Shown: positions 19,051 through 30,372 of the stretch, one piece after another
How positions within the stretch are numbered: position 1 is the first letter of the stretch
Layout: each line of letters begins with the position of its first letter
The notes under the pieces: model-generated
Told to the model about the DNA's origin: nothing
The model's input: the letters and a program-made list of their open reading frames with translations, nothing else
Databases searched by the model: none
From: Musicola paradisiaca NCPPB 2511
GTDB taxonomy: Bacteria; Pseudomonadota; Gammaproteobacteria; Enterobacterales; Enterobacteriaceae
Direction: 5' to 3'
Length of the DNA stretch: 33,896 nt
NCBI RefSeq assembly: GCF_000400505.1
Contig: NZ_CM001857.1
Location: 2,312,261-2,346,156, forward strand
Position numbers and translations under genes: made by a program

Positions 19051-20985
19051 ATGAACATATTTGATCATTACCGTCAGCGTTACGACGCTGCCAAGGATGA
19101 AGAATTCACCTTGCAGGAGTTCCTTACCATCTGCCAGCAGGATCGTAGCGCTTACGTGAATGCCGCAGAGCGGTTGTTGATGGCTATCGGTGAGCCCATT
19201 ATGGTGGACACTGCCCAGGAACCGCGTCTGTCTCGGTTATTTTCCAACCGGGTAATCGCCCGCTACCCTGCGTTTGAAGAGTTTTACGGAATGGAGGAGG
19301 CTATCGAGCAGATCGTGTCCTACCTGAAGCACGCGGCGCAGGGGCTTGAAGAAAAGAAACAGATTCTTTATCTGCTGGGGCCGGTGGGCGGCGGCAAGTC
19401 CTCATTGGCCGAGCGCCTTAAAGCGTTGATGCAACGGGTGCCGATTTATGTGCTGAGCGCCAATGGCGAGCGCAGCCCTGTGAATGACCATCCGTTCAGC
19501 CTGTTCAACCCTCAGGAAGATGCCTCCATTCTGGAAAAAGAATATGGCGTTCCCCGCCGTTACCTCGGCACGATCATGTCGCCCTGGGCCGCCAAGCGAC
19601 TGCAGGAGTTTGGCGGCGATATTACCAAGTTCCGCGTCGTCAAAGTCTGGCCGTCGATTCTGGCTCAACTGGCCATCGCCAAAACCGAGCCCGGCGACGA
19701 AAACAATCAGGATATTTCTGCGCTGGTCGGCAAAGTCGATATTCGAAAATTGGAACATTTTGCACAAAACGATCCCGATGCCTACGGATACTCCGGCGCG
19801 TTGTGCCGGGCCAACCAGGGCATTATGGAATTCGTGGAAATGTTCAAGGCACCGATCAAAGTGCTTCATCCGTTGCTGACCGCCACACAGGAAGGGAACT
19901 ATAACGGCACCGAAGGCATCGCTGCCCTGCCATTCAATGGCATCATCCTCGCCCACTCCAACGAATCGGAATGGGTGCAATTCCGTAACAACAAAAACAA
20001 CGAGGCCTTCCTCGACCGTGTCTATATCGTCAAGGTGCCTTACTGCCTGCGCGTGTCCGAAGAAGTCAAAATCTACGATAAGCTGCTGACAAACAGCGAA
20101 TTGTGCCGTGCGCCCTGCGCTCCCGGAACGTTAGAAACGCTGGCGCGTTTCTCTATTCTTTCGCGGTTGAAAGAACCGGAAAACTCCAGCATCTATTCGA
20201 AGATGCGGGTTTATGACGGCGAAAGCCTCAAGGACACCGACCCGAAAGCGAAGTCCTATCAGGAATATCGCGACTATGCCGGCGTTGACGAAGGCATGAA
20301 AGGGCTTTCTACCCGGTTTGCCTTCAAAATTCTGTCGCGTGTTTTCAACTTTGATCACGGCGAGGTGGCAGCCAACCCGGTACATCTGTTCTACGTGCTG
20401 GAACAGCAAATCGAGCGCGAGCAATTTCCGCAGGACGTGTCAGAGAAATATCTGGAGCATCTGAAAGGGTATCTGATTCCCAAGTATGCGGAATTTATCG
20501 GTAAAGAAATTCAAACTGCCTATCTGGAATCCTATTCCGAGTACGGACAGAATATTTTCGACCGTTACGTTACCTACGCCGACTTCTGGATTCAGGATCA
20601 GGAGTACCGCGATCCGGATACCGGTCAACTTTTTGACCGCGAGTCACTGAACGCTGAACTGGAGAAAATTGAAAAACCGGCGGGCATCAGCAACCCGAAA
20701 GATTTCCGTAACGAGATTGTCAATTTCGTGCTGCGCGCTCGGGCTAACAATAACGGCCGCAATCCGAACTGGACCAGCTACGAAAAACTGCGCACGGTCA
20801 TTGAGAAGAAAATGTTCTCAAACACCGAAGAATTGCTGCCGGTGATTTCGTTTAATACCAAGACGTCAACGGAAGAACAGAAGAAACACGACGACTTTGT
20901 TGATCGCATGATGGAAAAAGGCTACACCCGCAAACAGGTGCGCTTGCTCTGCGAGTGGTATCTGCGCGTGAGGAAGTCGTCCTGA
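19051..20985 (+). CDS. yeaG: PrkA-type protein kinase YeaG
   Basis: A 644-residue AAA+ ATPase/serine kinase of the PrkA family that acts with YeaH in stationary-phase and nitrogen-starvation physiology. An N-terminal helical region precedes the P-loop GPVGGGKS (residues 110-117). The conserved PrkA block [19 protein letters not shown] follows about two-thirds of the way through the AAA domain, then the C-terminal PrkA domain with [20 protein letters not shown] precedes the ATG. yeaH follows 37 nt later in the same sigma-54-controlled unit. Confidence 0.97.
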   Translation: MNIFDHYRQRYDAAKDEEFTLQEFLTICQQDRSAYVNAAERLLMAIGEPIMVDTAQEPRLSRLFSNRVIARYPAFEEFYGMEEAIEQIVSYLKHAAQGLEEKKQILYLLGPVGGGKSSLAERLKALMQRVPIYVLSANGERSPVNDHPFSLFNPQEDASILEKEYGVPRRYLGTIMSPWAAKRLQEFGGDITKFRVVKVWPSILAQLAIAKTEPGDENNQDISALVGKVDIRKLEHFAQNDPDAYGYSGALCRANQGIMEFVEMFKAPIKVLHPLLTATQEGNYNGTEGIAALPFNGIILAHSNESEWVQFRNNKNNEAFLDRVYIVKVPYCLRVSEEVKIYDKLLTNSELCRAPCAPGTLETLARFSILSRLKEPENSSIYSKMRVYDGESLKDTDPKAKSYQEYRDYAGVDEGMKGLSTRFAFKILSRVFNFDHGEVAANPVHLFYVLEQQIEREQFPQDVSEKYLEHLKGYLIPKYAEFIGKEIQTAYLESYSEYGQNIFDRYVTYADFWIQDQEYRDPDTGQLFDRESLNAELEKIEKPAGISNPKDFRNEIVNFVLRARANNNGRNPNWTSYEKLRTVIEKKMFSNTEELLPVISFNTKTSTEEQKKHDDFVDRMMEKGYTRKQVRLLCEWYLRVRKSS

Positions 20986-21022
20986 TGCAACACATCGGCA
21001 GACAACGTCGTTTGGGGGAAAC

Positions 21023-22300
21023 ATGGCCTATTTCATTGATCGGCGATTAAACGGTAAAAACAAAAGCGCGGTGAACCGCCAGCGCTTTTTGCGCCGGTAT
21101 AAATCGCAGATAAAACAATCGATTGCCGAGGCCATCAACAAGCGTTCGGTAACCGATGTGGATAACGGGGAATCGATTTCGATCCCCAATTCGGATATCA
21201 GTGAGCCGATGTTCCATCAAGGCCGTGGCGGCGTGCGTCACCGGGTTCACCCCGGTAACGATCATTTTGTACAAAACGACAAAATTGAGCGGCCACAAGG
21301 CGGCGGTGGCGGAGGAGGTTCAGGCCAGGGGGATGCCGGTCAGGATGGCGAGGGACAGGATGAGTTCGTCTTTCAGATTTCGAAGGATGAATACCTTGAC
21401 CTGCTGTTTGAAGATCTGGCGCTGCCGAACCTGAAAAAAACCGAGCACCGTCAATTGAATGAATACAAAACACATCGTTCGGGATACACCTCTAACGGGG
21501 TTCCCGCCAATATCAGTGTGGTGCGTTCGTTGCAAAACTCGTTGGCTCGCCGCATGGCCATGACCGCAGGGAAGCGGCACGAACTGCATCATCTGGAAGA
21601 AGAACTGGTACAGCTGGAAAATACAGAACCAGCCCAGCTGCTTGAAGAGGAGCGCATCCGGCAGGAAATTACCGAATTACGCCAACGTATCGCCAGCGTG
21701 CCGTTCATTGATACCTTTGATCTTCGTTATAAAAATTATGAACGTAGACCTGAACCATCCAGCCAGGCCGTTATGTTCTGTCTGATGGATGTGTCCGGCT
21801 CAATGGATCAGGCAACGAAGGATATCGCCAAACGTTTCTATATCCTGCTGTACCTGTTCCTGAGCCGTACCTACAAAAATGTGGAGGTGGTGTACATTCG
21901 CCACCATACGCAAGCAAAAGAAGTAGATGAACAGGAGTTTTTCTACTCACAAGAAACCGGCGGAACCATCGTATCCAGCGCCTTAAAACTGATGGAGGAG
22001 GTAATTAAAGAGCGCTATGACCCCACGCAATGGAATATTTACGCCGCACAGGCATCGGATGGCGACAACTGGGCTGATGACTCGCCGCTGTGCCGCGAAC
22101 TGCTGACAACCCATATCTTGCCGGTCGTTCGTTACTACAGCTATATCGAGATCACCCGGCGTTCACATCAGACACTGTGGCGTGAATATGAAATATTACG
22201 GGAACAGTACGAGAATTTCGCTATGCAGCATATTCGTGATCAGGAAGATATCTACCCAGTCTTTCGCGAGCTTTTTCATAAACAAACGGCTAATGCGTAA
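21023..22300 (+). CDS. yeaH: YeaH/YhbH family protein (DUF444)
   Basis: A 425-residue protein with a von Willebrand factor A-like fold and a MIDAS-type motif DVSGS at residues 256-260 ([12 protein letters not shown]). Before it lie a basic N-terminus, a glycine-rich linker (about residues 92-112, seven consecutive Gly) and a probable coiled coil (about 184-222, rich in Glu/Leu/Arg). Its exact activity is unknown; it works genetically with the YeaG kinase, and the pairing of a MoxR/AAA-like ATPase with a VWA protein is a recurring theme. The gene ends at a strong terminator. Confidence 0.96.
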   Translation: MAYFIDRRLNGKNKSAVNRQRFLRRYKSQIKQSIAEAINKRSVTDVDNGESISIPNSDISEPMFHQGRGGVRHRVHPGNDHFVQNDKIERPQGGGGGGGSGQGDAGQDGEGQDEFVFQISKDEYLDLLFEDLALPNLKKTEHRQLNEYKTHRSGYTSNGVPANISVVRSLQNSLARRMAMTAGKRHELHHLEEELVQLENTEPAQLLEEERIRQEITELRQRIASVPFIDTFDLRYKNYERRPEPSSQAVMFCLMDVSGSMDQATKDIAKRFYILLYLFLSRTYKNVEVVYIRHHTQAKEVDEQEFFYSQETGGTIVSSALKLMEEVIKERYDPTQWNIYAAQASDGDNWADDSPLCRELLTTHILPVVRYYSYIEITRRSHQTLWREYEILREQYENFAMQHIRDQEDIYPVFRELFHKQTANA

Positions 22301-22318
22301 TCTCCGCACTATCCCAAC

Positions 22319-22349
22319 ATCAGCCAGCGCTTGCTGGCTGATATTTTTT
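22319..22349 (+). terminator. Terminator of yeaGH
   Basis: ATCAGCCAGC (22319-22328), 4-nt loop, GCTGGCTGAT (22333-22342), followed by ATTTTTTT. A perfect 10-bp stem and long T-run; its T-run abuts the stop codon of the convergent phosphatase gene. Confidence 0.93.
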
Positions 22350-23017
22350 TAATGATGGGACAATCCCTGAATCTGAATCATCGTCAGATTACCGGTAAAT
22401 ACTGCACCGGTATCAATGTAATAGAGATTCAGGAAACGTAAGGGACGAAGTACCGGCGTGTGTCCAAAGATAAACAGATCGGCGCCGTTAATCGAGGCGC
22501 CGACGCCTCTGGTGGCTTCACTGATACGGCTGCGATTCCACACGACTCGTTGAGCATCAATCGGCTTATCGAATGCATAGTCATGTCCGGGATAATCGGC
22601 ATGTGCAATCACATAACGACGATCACCCGAATTCACTTCAATCACCAGCGGCAACCGCGCAGTTTCCTCCAACAAGATTTGCGCACGATGCATTGGCGTA
22701 TCATTCAGTTGAAAAAACCAGCCGCCGCCGTTATTCAACCAATGATCGCGCGATGTCTCGTGTTTAGATCCAACAATCGCCATCTGCTCATGATTTCCCT
22801 GCACTGCCCGGAACCATTTCTGCGTTATCAATTCGAGACACTCCAGATTGTGTGTTCCCCTATCGATTAAATCACCAACGGAAATCATCAAATCCTGCTC
22901 CTTTTCAAACTGGCATGACGCCAGTTTGCTCGTAAATAGCGGATAACATCCGTGCAGATCACCTACGACATAAATATTGCGCCAGTCGGTGCCATCAATT
23001 CGCAGATAAAGGCTCAT
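22349..23017 (-). CDS. Serine/threonine protein phosphatase, PphA-like
   Basis: A 222-residue calcineurin-like metallophosphoesterase. The three PPP-family motifs are present in order: GDLHG (residues 19-23), GDLIDRG (48-54) and GNHE (74-77), with further metal histidines in VIAHADYP and FGHTP. It resembles E. coli PphA more than other members, but PphB cannot be excluded by eye. The family dephosphorylates proteins and is linked in E. coli to misfolded-protein signalling. It stands alone between yeaGH and the hemerythrin gene. Confidence 0.9.
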   Translation of the reverse strand: MSLYLRIDGTDWRNIYVVGDLHGCYPLFTSKLASCQFEKEQDLMISVGDLIDRGTHNLECLELITQKWFRAVQGNHEQMAIVGSKHETSRDHWLNNGGGWFFQLNDTPMHRAQILLEETARLPLVIEVNSGDRRYVIAHADYPGHDYAFDKPIDAQRVVWNRSRISEATRGVGASINGADLFIFGHTPVLRPLRFLNLYYIDTGAVFTGNLTMIQIQGLSHH

Positions 23018-23229
23018 GCTTTCCCCCGTACCGGCTTCACTCGCCGTATCAGTCGATCACCGTGCACACTCCGTTGCGCTGACCTCTGATGTAAGTATTG
23101 CCCACCTTTTAATTAAAGGGCTTATTATTTCAAAAAATCACAACTGAATTTTCCCACAGTTAAAAACAAGTGACATTCAAAAAGATGTATTTAAAATGCA
23201 ATATAAATATCACCACTCGGGATTGCACT

Positions 23230-23643
23230 ATGGATCTAACAAAATTTAAGCATCAACATGAAATCATTCTGGATAACATCTCGGCACTACGTTCACTCAG
23301 TAAAATGGGCGTGACGATTCACGCCCATGAGATAGCGAAACTTATCGTCAGCATGAGCTCAACCATCAAACTGCATCTTTCGGCTGAGGATCGCGTTCTC
23401 TACCCGTTATTACAGCAGCATAGGGATTCGGAACTGAATAAAATGGGGAAGCGCTACCAGGAAGAAATGACCAAGATTGCCGCTGAATACGACGTGTTTT
23501 CCCGCCGCTGGAACACCGCCGCCAGCCTGACGGATCAGGATGATGCGTTTCGTCAGGACGCCAACCGGGTACTGCGCAATATCTACGAGCGCATGAGCCG
23601 GGAAGATCACGATTTCTATCCCACCATTGAATCGATCGAATAA
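23230..23643 (+). CDS. Stand-alone hemerythrin-domain protein
   Basis: A 137-residue, mostly helical protein. Candidate di-iron ligands fit the hemerythrin cation-binding pattern: His8/His10 (KFKHQHEII), His49 and Glu53 (KLHLSAEDRVLYP), His64 (LQQHRDSE) and Asp/His near 126-127 (EDHDFYP). Such proteins bind O2, NO or are involved in iron/redox sensing; which applies here cannot be told. The ATG at 23230 is chosen because the upstream in-frame 20 residues are AT-rich and unlike the family. It is divergent from the phosphatase gene and convergent with dadA, with a hairpin between. Confidence 0.85.
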   Translation: MDLTKFKHQHEIILDNISALRSLSKMGVTIHAHEIAKLIVSMSSTIKLHLSAEDRVLYPLLQQHRDSELNKMGKRYQEEMTKIAAEYDVFSRRWNTAASLTDQDDAFRQDANRVLRNIYERMSREDHDFYPTIESIE

Positions 23644-23685
23644 ACCGGCGGCACGATATGACCGGATAAATGGAATAACGCAGTG

Positions 23686-23709
23686 TGGTGCCGTATCCAC
23701 ACGGCACCA
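23686..23709. terminator. Hairpin between hemerythrin gene and dadA
   Basis: TGGTGCCGT - ATCCAC - ACGGCACCA, a perfect 9-bp stem in the 81-nt gap between convergent genes. No clean T-run on either side, so an imperfect terminator. Confidence 0.6.
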
Positions 23710-23724
23710 GAAAACACAGACGAT

Positions 23725-24975
23725 CTAGAGATAGCGGAAATACGAAAGATCGTCGGATTCGATATCCGGTGTTTTCGCCGAAATAATATCCGCCAGCAAT
23801 TGACCGGAACCACAAGACATCGTCCACCCTAATGTACCGTGGCCGGTATTGAGGTACAGATTTTGCAACGGCGACCGGCCCACCAACGGCGTACCATCCG
23901 GCGTCATCGGGCGTAACCCCGTCCAAAAAACCGCCTGTTCGATAGGGCCGCAGTGCGGATACAAATCGCGGACTACTTTCTCCAGCGTCTGACGCCGTTT
24001 GGGATTGAGTGAAAGATCAAATCCGGCGATTTCCGCCATCCCGCCGACACGAATGCGTCGGTCAAAGCGAGTGATGGCAACCTTGAATGTTTCATCCAGC
24101 ACCGTCGATACCGGGGAGCCTGCCTCATCCTCCAATGGGATGGTTAATGAATATCCTTTTAATGGATAGACCAGGATAGAAAACCATGTCGCCAGCAACG
24201 CCGTAGAGTAAGAACCACAGGCGACGACATATGCATCGGCAACGATTTTTTCGCCATTGCAATACACCCCCGCGATACGATTCCCCTCAACGTCCAGACG
24301 CTGTACCTCCACACCAAAGCGAAAAGTGACGCCAGCATCCGCCGCCATCTGCGCCAACTGTCGGGTAAATAGCTGACAATCACCGGTTTCATCGTGCGGC
24401 AGCCGCAACCCTCCCGTCAGCTGATGGCGAACAGCGGCCAAAGCCGGTTCGACTGAGGAGAGTTCATCCGACTCCAACAGTTGATAGGGCACGCCGGCCT
24501 CTTTCAGCACAGCAATATCACGCTGTGCGTTTTCAAACTGCTGCGGAGTACGAAACAACTGCAACGTTCCCCCCTGACGGCCCTCATAGGCGATCCCTGT
24601 TTTATCTCGCAACTGTTGGAGACAATCACGGCTATATTCGGCCAAACGAACCATTCGCGCTTTGTTGATCTGGTAATGTGCATCATCGCAATTCAGCAAC
24701 ATTTGCCACATCCAACGCAACTGAGCCGTTGTGAAATCAGGACGAATAGCTAAAGGCGCATGCCGCTGAAATAGCCATTTAACCGCTTTTAATGGGATAC
24801 CCGGCGCTGCCCATGGCGCAGAATAGCCGGGAGAAATCTGGCCTGCATTGGCCGCGCTGGTTTCCTGCGCCGGCTCTGCTTGCCGGTCAATTACCGTGAC
24901 ATTATGTCCCGACTGACTCAGGTACCAGGCAGTACTGACGCCAATCACCCCACTCCCTAATATCACCACGTTCAT
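23725..24975 (-). CDS. dadA: D-amino acid dehydrogenase DadA
   Basis: A membrane-associated flavoenzyme that oxidatively deaminates D-amino acids, mainly D-alanine, during alanine catabolism. The 416-residue product begins with the FAD-binding motif GSGVIG (residues 7-12) and has the conserved tail [15 protein letters not shown]. The ATG at 24975 gives the family start; ten extra upstream codons are rejected. In E. coli dadA is followed by the racemase gene dadX; here the next gene is the unrelated convergent hemerythrin gene, so this dadA has lost its usual partner locally. It is divergent from ycgB across a 289-nt region, as in E. coli. Confidence 0.95.
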   Translation of the reverse strand: MNVVILGSGVIGVSTAWYLSQSGHNVTVIDRQAEPAQETSAANAGQISPGYSAPWAAPGIPLKAVKWLFQRHAPLAIRPDFTTAQLRWMWQMLLNCDDAHYQINKARMVRLAEYSRDCLQQLRDKTGIAYEGRQGGTLQLFRTPQQFENAQRDIAVLKEAGVPYQLLESDELSSVEPALAAVRHQLTGGLRLPHDETGDCQLFTRQLAQMAADAGVTFRFGVEVQRLDVEGNRIAGVYCNGEKIVADAYVVACGSYSTALLATWFSILVYPLKGYSLTIPLEDEAGSPVSTVLDETFKVAITRFDRRIRVGGMAEIAGFDLSLNPKRRQTLEKVVRDLYPHCGPIEQAVFWTGLRPMTPDGTPLVGRSPLQNLYLNTGHGTLGWTMSCGSGQLLADIISAKTPDIESDDLSYFRYL

Positions 24976-25264
24976 TATTACTGTTCTCCCATACTCTTCC
25001 GCCAAACCCGCGAAATATGCTGCATAAAGCCACTCATACCAAAATAAAAGACTACTTTAGCATTTGGCTATTAATTGTCATCCGTCGAGATATAGCTTTT
25101 ATTTATTATGAGAGAACAATGCGGGCACGTAAGATGAAATGCTCAACCATGACGAAATGTTTCATCCAAGCTACCGATTTCACACCACTTTTCCCATATT
25201 GGGCTACGATTTAAATAGGCTGGCGCCAACATGATGGCGCTGGCGGTAATAGTGAGGTGCGCTG

Positions 25265-26800
25265 ATGGCTATATCGATTGATGACCGGGTGACAAACCCA
25301 CAACGTCTGAATGATGGACCAGACTGGACATTCGATCTACTGCAAATCTATCTGGATGAAATAGATCGGGTTGCCAAACTGTACCGGCTGAATACCTATC
25401 CTCATCAGATTGAAGTCATTACTTCCGAGCAAATGATGGACGCCTACTCCAGTATCGGGATGCCCATCAACTATGCTCACTGGTCCTTTGGGAAAAAGTT
25501 CATTGAAACCGAGCAACGTTATAAGCATGGACACCAAGGACTGGCTTATGAAATTGTAATTAATTCAAATCCTTGTATCGCCTACCTGATGGAAGAAAAT
25601 ACCATGCCGATGCAGGCGCTGGTTATGGCACATGCCTGTTACGGCCATAATTCCTTTTTCAGAGGCAACTATCTGTTCCGCAGTTGGACGGATGCCAGTT
25701 CCATCATTGATTATCTGTTATTCGCCAGACAATACATTGCACAGTGCGAAGAGCGTCACGGCGTAGATGAAGTAGAACGACTGCTCGACTCTTGCCATGC
25801 CTTGATGAACTACGGTGTAGACCGTTACAAACGCCCGCAGAAGATCTCGCTGGAAGAGGAAAAATTGCGCCAGAAAAGCCGCGAGGCCTATCTGCAAAGC
25901 CAGGTGAATGAACTGTGGCGGACTTTGCCGCGTAAAGAGCAGGAAAATACGCAGGAAAAATCACGCCGTTTCCCTCAGGAGCCGCAAGAAAACCTGCTTT
26001 ATTTTATGGAAAAGAACGCACCGTTACTGGAACCATGGCAGCGGGAAATGCTGCGTATCGTGCGTAAAATCAGCCAATATTTCTATCCGCAAAAACAGAC
26101 TCAAGTCATGAACGAAGGATGGGCAACCTTCTGGCACTACACTATCCTCAACCATCTGTATGATGAGGGGAAACTCTCCGATCGCTTCATGCTCGAATTT
26201 CTGCACAGCCACACCAATGTGGTATATCAACCACCGTATAACAGCCCTTATTACAGTGGCATCAATCCCTATGCGTTAGGCTTTGCCATGTTCCAGGATA
26301 TCAAGCGGATTTGCCAGTATCCGACCGATGAAGATCGCTACTGGTTCCCAGATATTGCTGGCAAAGATTGGCTTGATACTCTGCACTTCGCCATGCAGAA
26401 CTTCAAAGACGAAAGCTTTATCAGCCAGTTTCTATCACCTAAGGTCATGCGGGACTTCCGGCTGTTCACTGTGTTGGATGACGACCACAATAACTATCTG
26501 GAAATCGCGGCAATACATGATGAGAAGGGGTATCAGAAAATACGACAGGAACTCTCGGCTCAATATAATTTGAGTAATATCGAACCGAATATTCAGGTCT
26601 GGAATGTGGATTTACGCGGCAACCGTTCGCTGACGCTGCGCTATGTGCCGCAACAGCGTACCCCCTTGGATAAAAGCAGCAGCGAAGTCATGAAGCACGT
26701 ACACCGGCTGTGGGGATTTGATGTCTATATGGAACAGGTTAATGAAGATGGCAGCATAGAACTGATAGATCGCTGCCCATCCCGCAGCAGCAATCCCTGA
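25265..26800 (+). CDS. ycgB: SpoVR family protein YcgB
   Basis: A 511-residue SpoVR-like protein matching E. coli YcgB (510 aa) end to end, including CYGHNSFFRGNYLF, VMNEGWATFWHY and the C-terminal RGNRSLTLRY region. The HxxxxH/EGWATFWHY elements suggest a metal-binding core, but the biochemical function is not established; in E. coli it is a stationary-phase/RpoS gene often mentioned with yeaGH, which also lies in this window. GAGG precedes the ATG. It ends at a terminator shared with fadR. Confidence 0.95.
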   Translation: MAISIDDRVTNPQRLNDGPDWTFDLLQIYLDEIDRVAKLYRLNTYPHQIEVITSEQMMDAYSSIGMPINYAHWSFGKKFIETEQRYKHGHQGLAYEIVINSNPCIAYLMEENTMPMQALVMAHACYGHNSFFRGNYLFRSWTDASSIIDYLLFARQYIAQCEERHGVDEVERLLDSCHALMNYGVDRYKRPQKISLEEEKLRQKSREAYLQSQVNELWRTLPRKEQENTQEKSRRFPQEPQENLLYFMEKNAPLLEPWQREMLRIVRKISQYFYPQKQTQVMNEGWATFWHYTILNHLYDEGKLSDRFMLEFLHSHTNVVYQPPYNSPYYSGINPYALGFAMFQDIKRICQYPTDEDRYWFPDIAGKDWLDTLHFAMQNFKDESFISQFLSPKVMRDFRLFTVLDDDHNNYLEIAAIHDEKGYQKIRQELSAQYNLSNIEPNIQVWNVDLRGNRSLTLRYVPQQRTPLDKSSSEVMKHVHRLWGFDVYMEQVNEDGSIELIDRCPSRSSNP

Positions 26801-26819
26801 TAGGAACGGGATATCACAT

Positions 26820-26849
26820 AAAACGGGTAGCCAACTGGCTACCCGTTTT
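26820..26849. terminator. Bidirectional terminator between ycgB and fadR
   Basis: AAAACGGGTAGCC (26820-26832), loop AACT, GGCTACCCGTTTT (26837-26849): a perfect 13-bp stem with A/T-tracts on both sides, ending two bases before the fadR stop codon. Confidence 0.95.
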
Positions 26850-26851
26850 AT

Positions 26852-27571
26852 TTAGCGACGGCCTTCCGCCAGATCTTTGGGAATGGCATTCTGCATTCCG
26901 TGCCAGATTGAACCACTCTCTTTACCATATTGGCGAATAGCATCAGGCACTTGTTCATAAAGTCCTTCCCGGCTCAGCGACTCAAGACGGCGATAGAACG
27001 ACAAGGCCACTTTACGTGCATCCTGATTAGAAAAATAGTAACGTCCAACCCGGATATAAAGCCCTTTCAAGCCATTAATGATCAAACCGTAAATCGGATT
27101 GCCGGAGGCAAAGGCCAATCCACGGAAGATGTTGTAATCCAGTTCGGCATACGCATCGGACGTATCCTGAACAGATTCAGCTATCTTAAGTATTTCTGCC
27201 GATTTGGCAGGGTGAAGCCTAACGGCCGTGCGAATAAAAATACCGGCAATATTCGTGCGAACCGCCAGCAGATTATCTATCAGTTGAGGAACACTATCAT
27301 GATCAAGCCGCGCCAGTGTCTCCAGAATATTGAGACCTGATGTTTCCCAAAAATTGTTGATTTTGGTTGGCTTACCATGCTGAATCGTCAACCAGCCATC
27401 ACGGGAAAGGCGCTGTAGCACCTCACGTAACGTGGTACGGGTGACGCCAATCAACTCGGACAGTTCTCGTTCTGCCGGAAGAATGGAGCCAGGAGGAAAA
27501 CGATTATTCCAGATACTTTCAATAATATACTCTTCCGCGAATCCCGCCGGACTTTGCGCCTTAATAACCAT
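26852..27571 (-). CDS. fadR: Fatty acid metabolism regulator FadR
   Basis: A GntR-family regulator that represses fatty-acid degradation and activates unsaturated fatty-acid synthesis; acyl-CoA releases it from DNA. The 239-residue protein has an N-terminal winged helix almost identical to E. coli, with the DNA-contacting Arg35, Thr44, Arg45, Arg49 and His65 preserved, and a C-terminal acyl-CoA-binding helical bundle. The ATG at 27571 (MVIKAQSP) is the family start; ten codons upstream are excluded. It is divergent from nhaB, the conserved enterobacterial arrangement. Confidence 0.98.
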   Translation of the reverse strand: MVIKAQSPAGFAEEYIIESIWNNRFPPGSILPAERELSELIGVTRTTLREVLQRLSRDGWLTIQHGKPTKINNFWETSGLNILETLARLDHDSVPQLIDNLLAVRTNIAGIFIRTAVRLHPAKSAEILKIAESVQDTSDAYAELDYNIFRGLAFASGNPIYGLIINGLKGLYIRVGRYYFSNQDARKVALSFYRRLESLSREGLYEQVPDAIRQYGKESGSIWHGMQNAIPKDLAEGRR

Positions 27572-27801
27572 AAGTTTATATTCCGTAGCGATGTTTACCA
27601 ATGAAAGTCAACATCATCATACCAAACGAACCCTACATGACATAGCATAGAAGAACCTTAGCGTCTCAATTCGACATAAAAACTGTGACTAAAGACAATT
27701 CCTTTCAGACATAATCGAATATACTGCGCGATTTGCTATAAATTCCTCTAAACACGCTTTAGATTGTTAAACAATATTAACGATAAGGAAAAAACACTAC
27801 G

Positions 27802-29376
27802 ATGTTGGACCTACCTGCTCACCGTATTATCCTCAAAAATTTCCTTGGCAATGCCCCCGACTGGTACAAGCTCGCCATACTCTCGTTCCTGATTATCAAC
27901 CCTTTGATTTTTCTATTCGTAAGCCCACTTTTGGCAGGCTGGCTACTCGTCATTGAGTTCATATTTACTCTTGGCATGGCACTGAAATGCTACCCCCTGC
28001 AACCGGGTGGATTACTCGCCCTGGAGGCTATTTTCTCTGGCATGACCGCCCCAGATCAAGTATGGCGTGAAATCACAAATAATATTGAAGTGTTATTATT
28101 GCTGGTATTCATGGTGGCAGGCATTTATTTCATGAAACAGCTCTTACTGTTCGCCTTTACCCGCCTACTCCTGAATATCCACTCAAAAGTCAGATTATCT
28201 TTGGCTTTTTGTCTCGCCGCTGCATTTCTTTCAGCATTTCTTGATGCCTTAACAGTCATCGCTGTAATTATCAGCGTTGCCGTCGGCTTTTATGAAATCT
28301 ATCACCGTTATGCCTCGGCCCAAGGCGAACATGTCGATATCAGTGACGATAGCGCAATGCGAAGCGAGGAACATCGTAAAGCACTGGAACAATTCCGCGG
28401 ATTCCTACGTAGTCTGCTAATGCATGCGGGCGTCGGTACTGCATTGGGAGGGGTGATGACCATGGTTGGCGAGCCGCAAAATCTGATCATCGCCAAAAGT
28501 GCTGGTTGGGATTTCATCAATTTTTTCCTTCGCATGAGCGCCGTTACCGTACCGGTTCTGATATCCGGAATAATTATTTGCATTATTGTCGAGCGCTATA
28601 AGTGGTTCGGTTACGGTATCACTCTGCCAGCAGCGGTGCGCAACGTTCTGGAAGAGTATGACCATTCTGTGACGGTCAAACGCAGCCGACAGGAGAGAGC
28701 CAAACTGGTCGTTCAGGCGATTGTCGGCTTATGGCTTATCATTGCGTTGGCGTTCCATCTGGCGGAAGTCGGGCTGATCGGATTGTCGGTCATCATTCTT
28801 ACGACATCATTCTGCGGCATTACTGATGAACACGCTCTCGGTAAATCTTTTCAGGAAGCGCTGCCATTTACTGCCCTATTGACCGTTTTTTTCACCGTAG
28901 TCGCCGTGATTATTGATCAACACCTGTTTACTCCCATCATTGAGTTTGTATTACAAGCATCTGAACACTCTCAACTGGGAATGTTCTATTTGTTTACCGG
29001 GCTGCTATCTTCTATTTCGGATAACGTTTTCGTCGGTTCCGTCTACATTAATGAAGCACGCAATGCTTATGTATCCGGCAACATCAGTTTGCAACAGTAT
29101 GAACTGTTGGCCGTGGCCATCAACACCGGAACCAATCTCCCCTCAGTCGCCACCCCTAATGGGCAAGCGGCATTTCTGTTTCTGCTGACATCAGCCGTTG
29201 CCCCCCTGATTCGTCTCTCATACGGCCGGATGGTCTGGATGGCGTTACCTTATACCCTGGCCATGACACTCGTGGGACTACTCTGCGTCGAACTGACGCT
29301 GGTACCATCCACTGAATATTTACAATCCATACAGTGGTTGCAATTACCGGAGATTACACACGCTGCCGGGCATTAA
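27802..29376 (+). CDS. nhaB: Na+/H+ antiporter NhaB
   Basis: An electrogenic sodium-proton antiporter of the inner membrane. The 524-residue protein has around twelve hydrophobic segments and the family landmarks [24 protein letters not shown], and the re-entrant-type [16 protein letters not shown]. It aligns with E. coli NhaB (513 aa) throughout, with a slightly divergent N-terminus. An AAGGA precedes the ATG, and an extended -10 type TGCTATAAA lies near 27732-27745. It is divergent from fadR and upstream of dsbB. Confidence 0.97.
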   Translation: MLDLPAHRIILKNFLGNAPDWYKLAILSFLIINPLIFLFVSPLLAGWLLVIEFIFTLGMALKCYPLQPGGLLALEAIFSGMTAPDQVWREITNNIEVLLLLVFMVAGIYFMKQLLLFAFTRLLLNIHSKVRLSLAFCLAAAFLSAFLDALTVIAVIISVAVGFYEIYHRYASAQGEHVDISDDSAMRSEEHRKALEQFRGFLRSLLMHAGVGTALGGVMTMVGEPQNLIIAKSAGWDFINFFLRMSAVTVPVLISGIIICIIVERYKWFGYGITLPAAVRNVLEEYDHSVTVKRSRQERAKLVVQAIVGLWLIIALAFHLAEVGLIGLSVIILTTSFCGITDEHALGKSFQEALPFTALLTVFFTVVAVIIDQHLFTPIIEFVLQASEHSQLGMFYLFTGLLSSISDNVFVGSVYINEARNAYVSGNISLQQYELLAVAINTGTNLPSVATPNGQAAFLFLLTSAVAPLIRLSYGRMVWMALPYTLAMTLVGLLCVELTLVPSTEYLQSIQWLQLPEITHAAGH

Positions 29377-29517
29377 TCGTTACAATTCGTGTATAGTAAG
29401 GGCGAAATTGGTCCACCCTCTGGCGTTTACGCACAGAAAGCGTTAAAAACACAGATATTTTGTTGGCACAGCAACCTCTCTTACGTAGCGGAGTGCACTG
29501 AAGAGAGAATAAATGAG

Positions 29518-29543
29518 GGCGGTGACGACGGTAATTACCGCCC
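29518..29543 (+). terminator. Hairpin ahead of dsbB (nhaB terminator or leader structure)
   Basis: GGGCGGT (29518-29524) pairs with ACCGCCC (29537-29543), and an inner CGGTAATTACCG palindrome can form a competing stem. ATCATTTTT follows. It lies only about 30 nt before the dsbB ATG, so it may either end nhaB transcription or affect dsbB initiation. Confidence 0.5.
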
Positions 29544-29573
29544 ATACTATCATTTTTGGCAGGGACTTATTTT

Positions 29574-30104
29574 ATGTTGCGATATTTGAACCGTTGCTCC
29601 CGTGGGCGGGGCGCCTGGCTCCTACTGGCTTTCACGGCGTTGGCTTTTGAGTTGATTGCGCTCTACTTTCAGTACGGCATGTTGCTCAAACCTTGCGTGT
29701 TATGCATCTACCAGCGTACAGCCATCCTGGGCATCATGGGCGCTGGGGTTGTCGGCGCAATCGCACCAGGTACTATTCTGCGTTATCCTGCTATCGCATT
29801 ATGGCTCTACAGCGCCTACGAAGGGCTGGATCTGGCAATAAAACATACCAACATCCAATTGCATCCTTCCCCGTTTGTTACCTGCGATTTCTTTGTCAGC
29901 TTCCCATCCTGGTTGCCGCTGGATAAATGGATCCCCGCTATTTTTACCGCAACCGGTGATTGCTCCGAACGTCAGTGGAATTTCCTTAACCTGGAAATGC
30001 CACAATGGATGATCGTGATCTTTGGCGTCTATCTGCTGATAGGCTTACTGGTTCTGTTCGCTCAACCTTTTCGCCCCAAACGTCGCGACCTGTTCAGCCG
30101 CTAA
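29574..30104 (+). CDS. dsbB: Disulfide bond formation protein DsbB
   Basis: DsbB reoxidises periplasmic DsbA and passes electrons to quinones. The 176-residue, four-helix membrane protein has both redox pairs at the E. coli positions, Cys41/Cys44 (KPCVLCIY) and Cys104/Cys130, and the quinone-site arginine region before helix 2. The ATG at 29574 has AGGGA nine bases upstream and gives MLRYLN, the family start; an in-frame start six codons earlier overlaps the ribosome-binding site. This is the last core gene before the accessory region. Confidence 0.97.
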   Translation: MLRYLNRCSRGRGAWLLLAFTALAFELIALYFQYGMLLKPCVLCIYQRTAILGIMGAGVVGAIAPGTILRYPAIALWLYSAYEGLDLAIKHTNIQLHPSPFVTCDFFVSFPSWLPLDKWIPAIFTATGDCSERQWNFLNLEMPQWMIVIFGVYLLIGLLVLFAQPFRPKRRDLFSR

Positions 30105-30115
30105 TGATCGTTTAT

Positions 30116-30135
30116 CCGGGCCGAATCAGGCCCGG
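30116..30135 (+). terminator. Probable dsbB terminator
   Basis: CCGGGCC - GAATCA - GGCCCGG, a perfect 7-bp GC stem starting 11 nt after the dsbB stop. Only TT follows, so the U-tract is weak. Confidence 0.6.
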
Positions 30136-30282
30136 TTGCCATAACGGCACAATATTTCCATTATTCCAACAACATACACACGTTTTTCTTCCTCTCCCCG
30201 TGGTTCCTTATTACACCCTAGAACAACCCCTAACAACATGAAAGGCACCCCACTGCTGCAACTCACACCCAACGGCCGATAG

Positions 30283-30372
30283 CGGGAAGGACTCAGCATC
30301 GAACCCTTTGACCCGGACGCCGCCGCCAACTGGATTAAGCATTATCCCGGCGGGCTTAAGTTTGCCGAGTAA
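30283..30372 (+). pseudogene. SymE-like toxin remnant, C-terminal end (copy 1)
   Basis: An open stretch of 29 codons after an in-frame TAG, reading EGLSIEPFDPDAAANW then IKHYPGGLKFAE and a stop. It is nearly identical to the C-terminus of the larger SymE-like gene at 31491-31754. No start codon or N-terminal SymE domain precedes it. The upstream bases from 30239 encode an unrelated 14-codon frame (MKGTPLLQ...). It is a broken end of a duplicated gene. Confidence 0.8.

Noticed and set aside
25017-25214. 65-codon frame between dadA and ycgB
   Set aside because: Composition of an AT-rich intergenic region, no ribosome-binding site, and it lies in the shared divergent promoter region.
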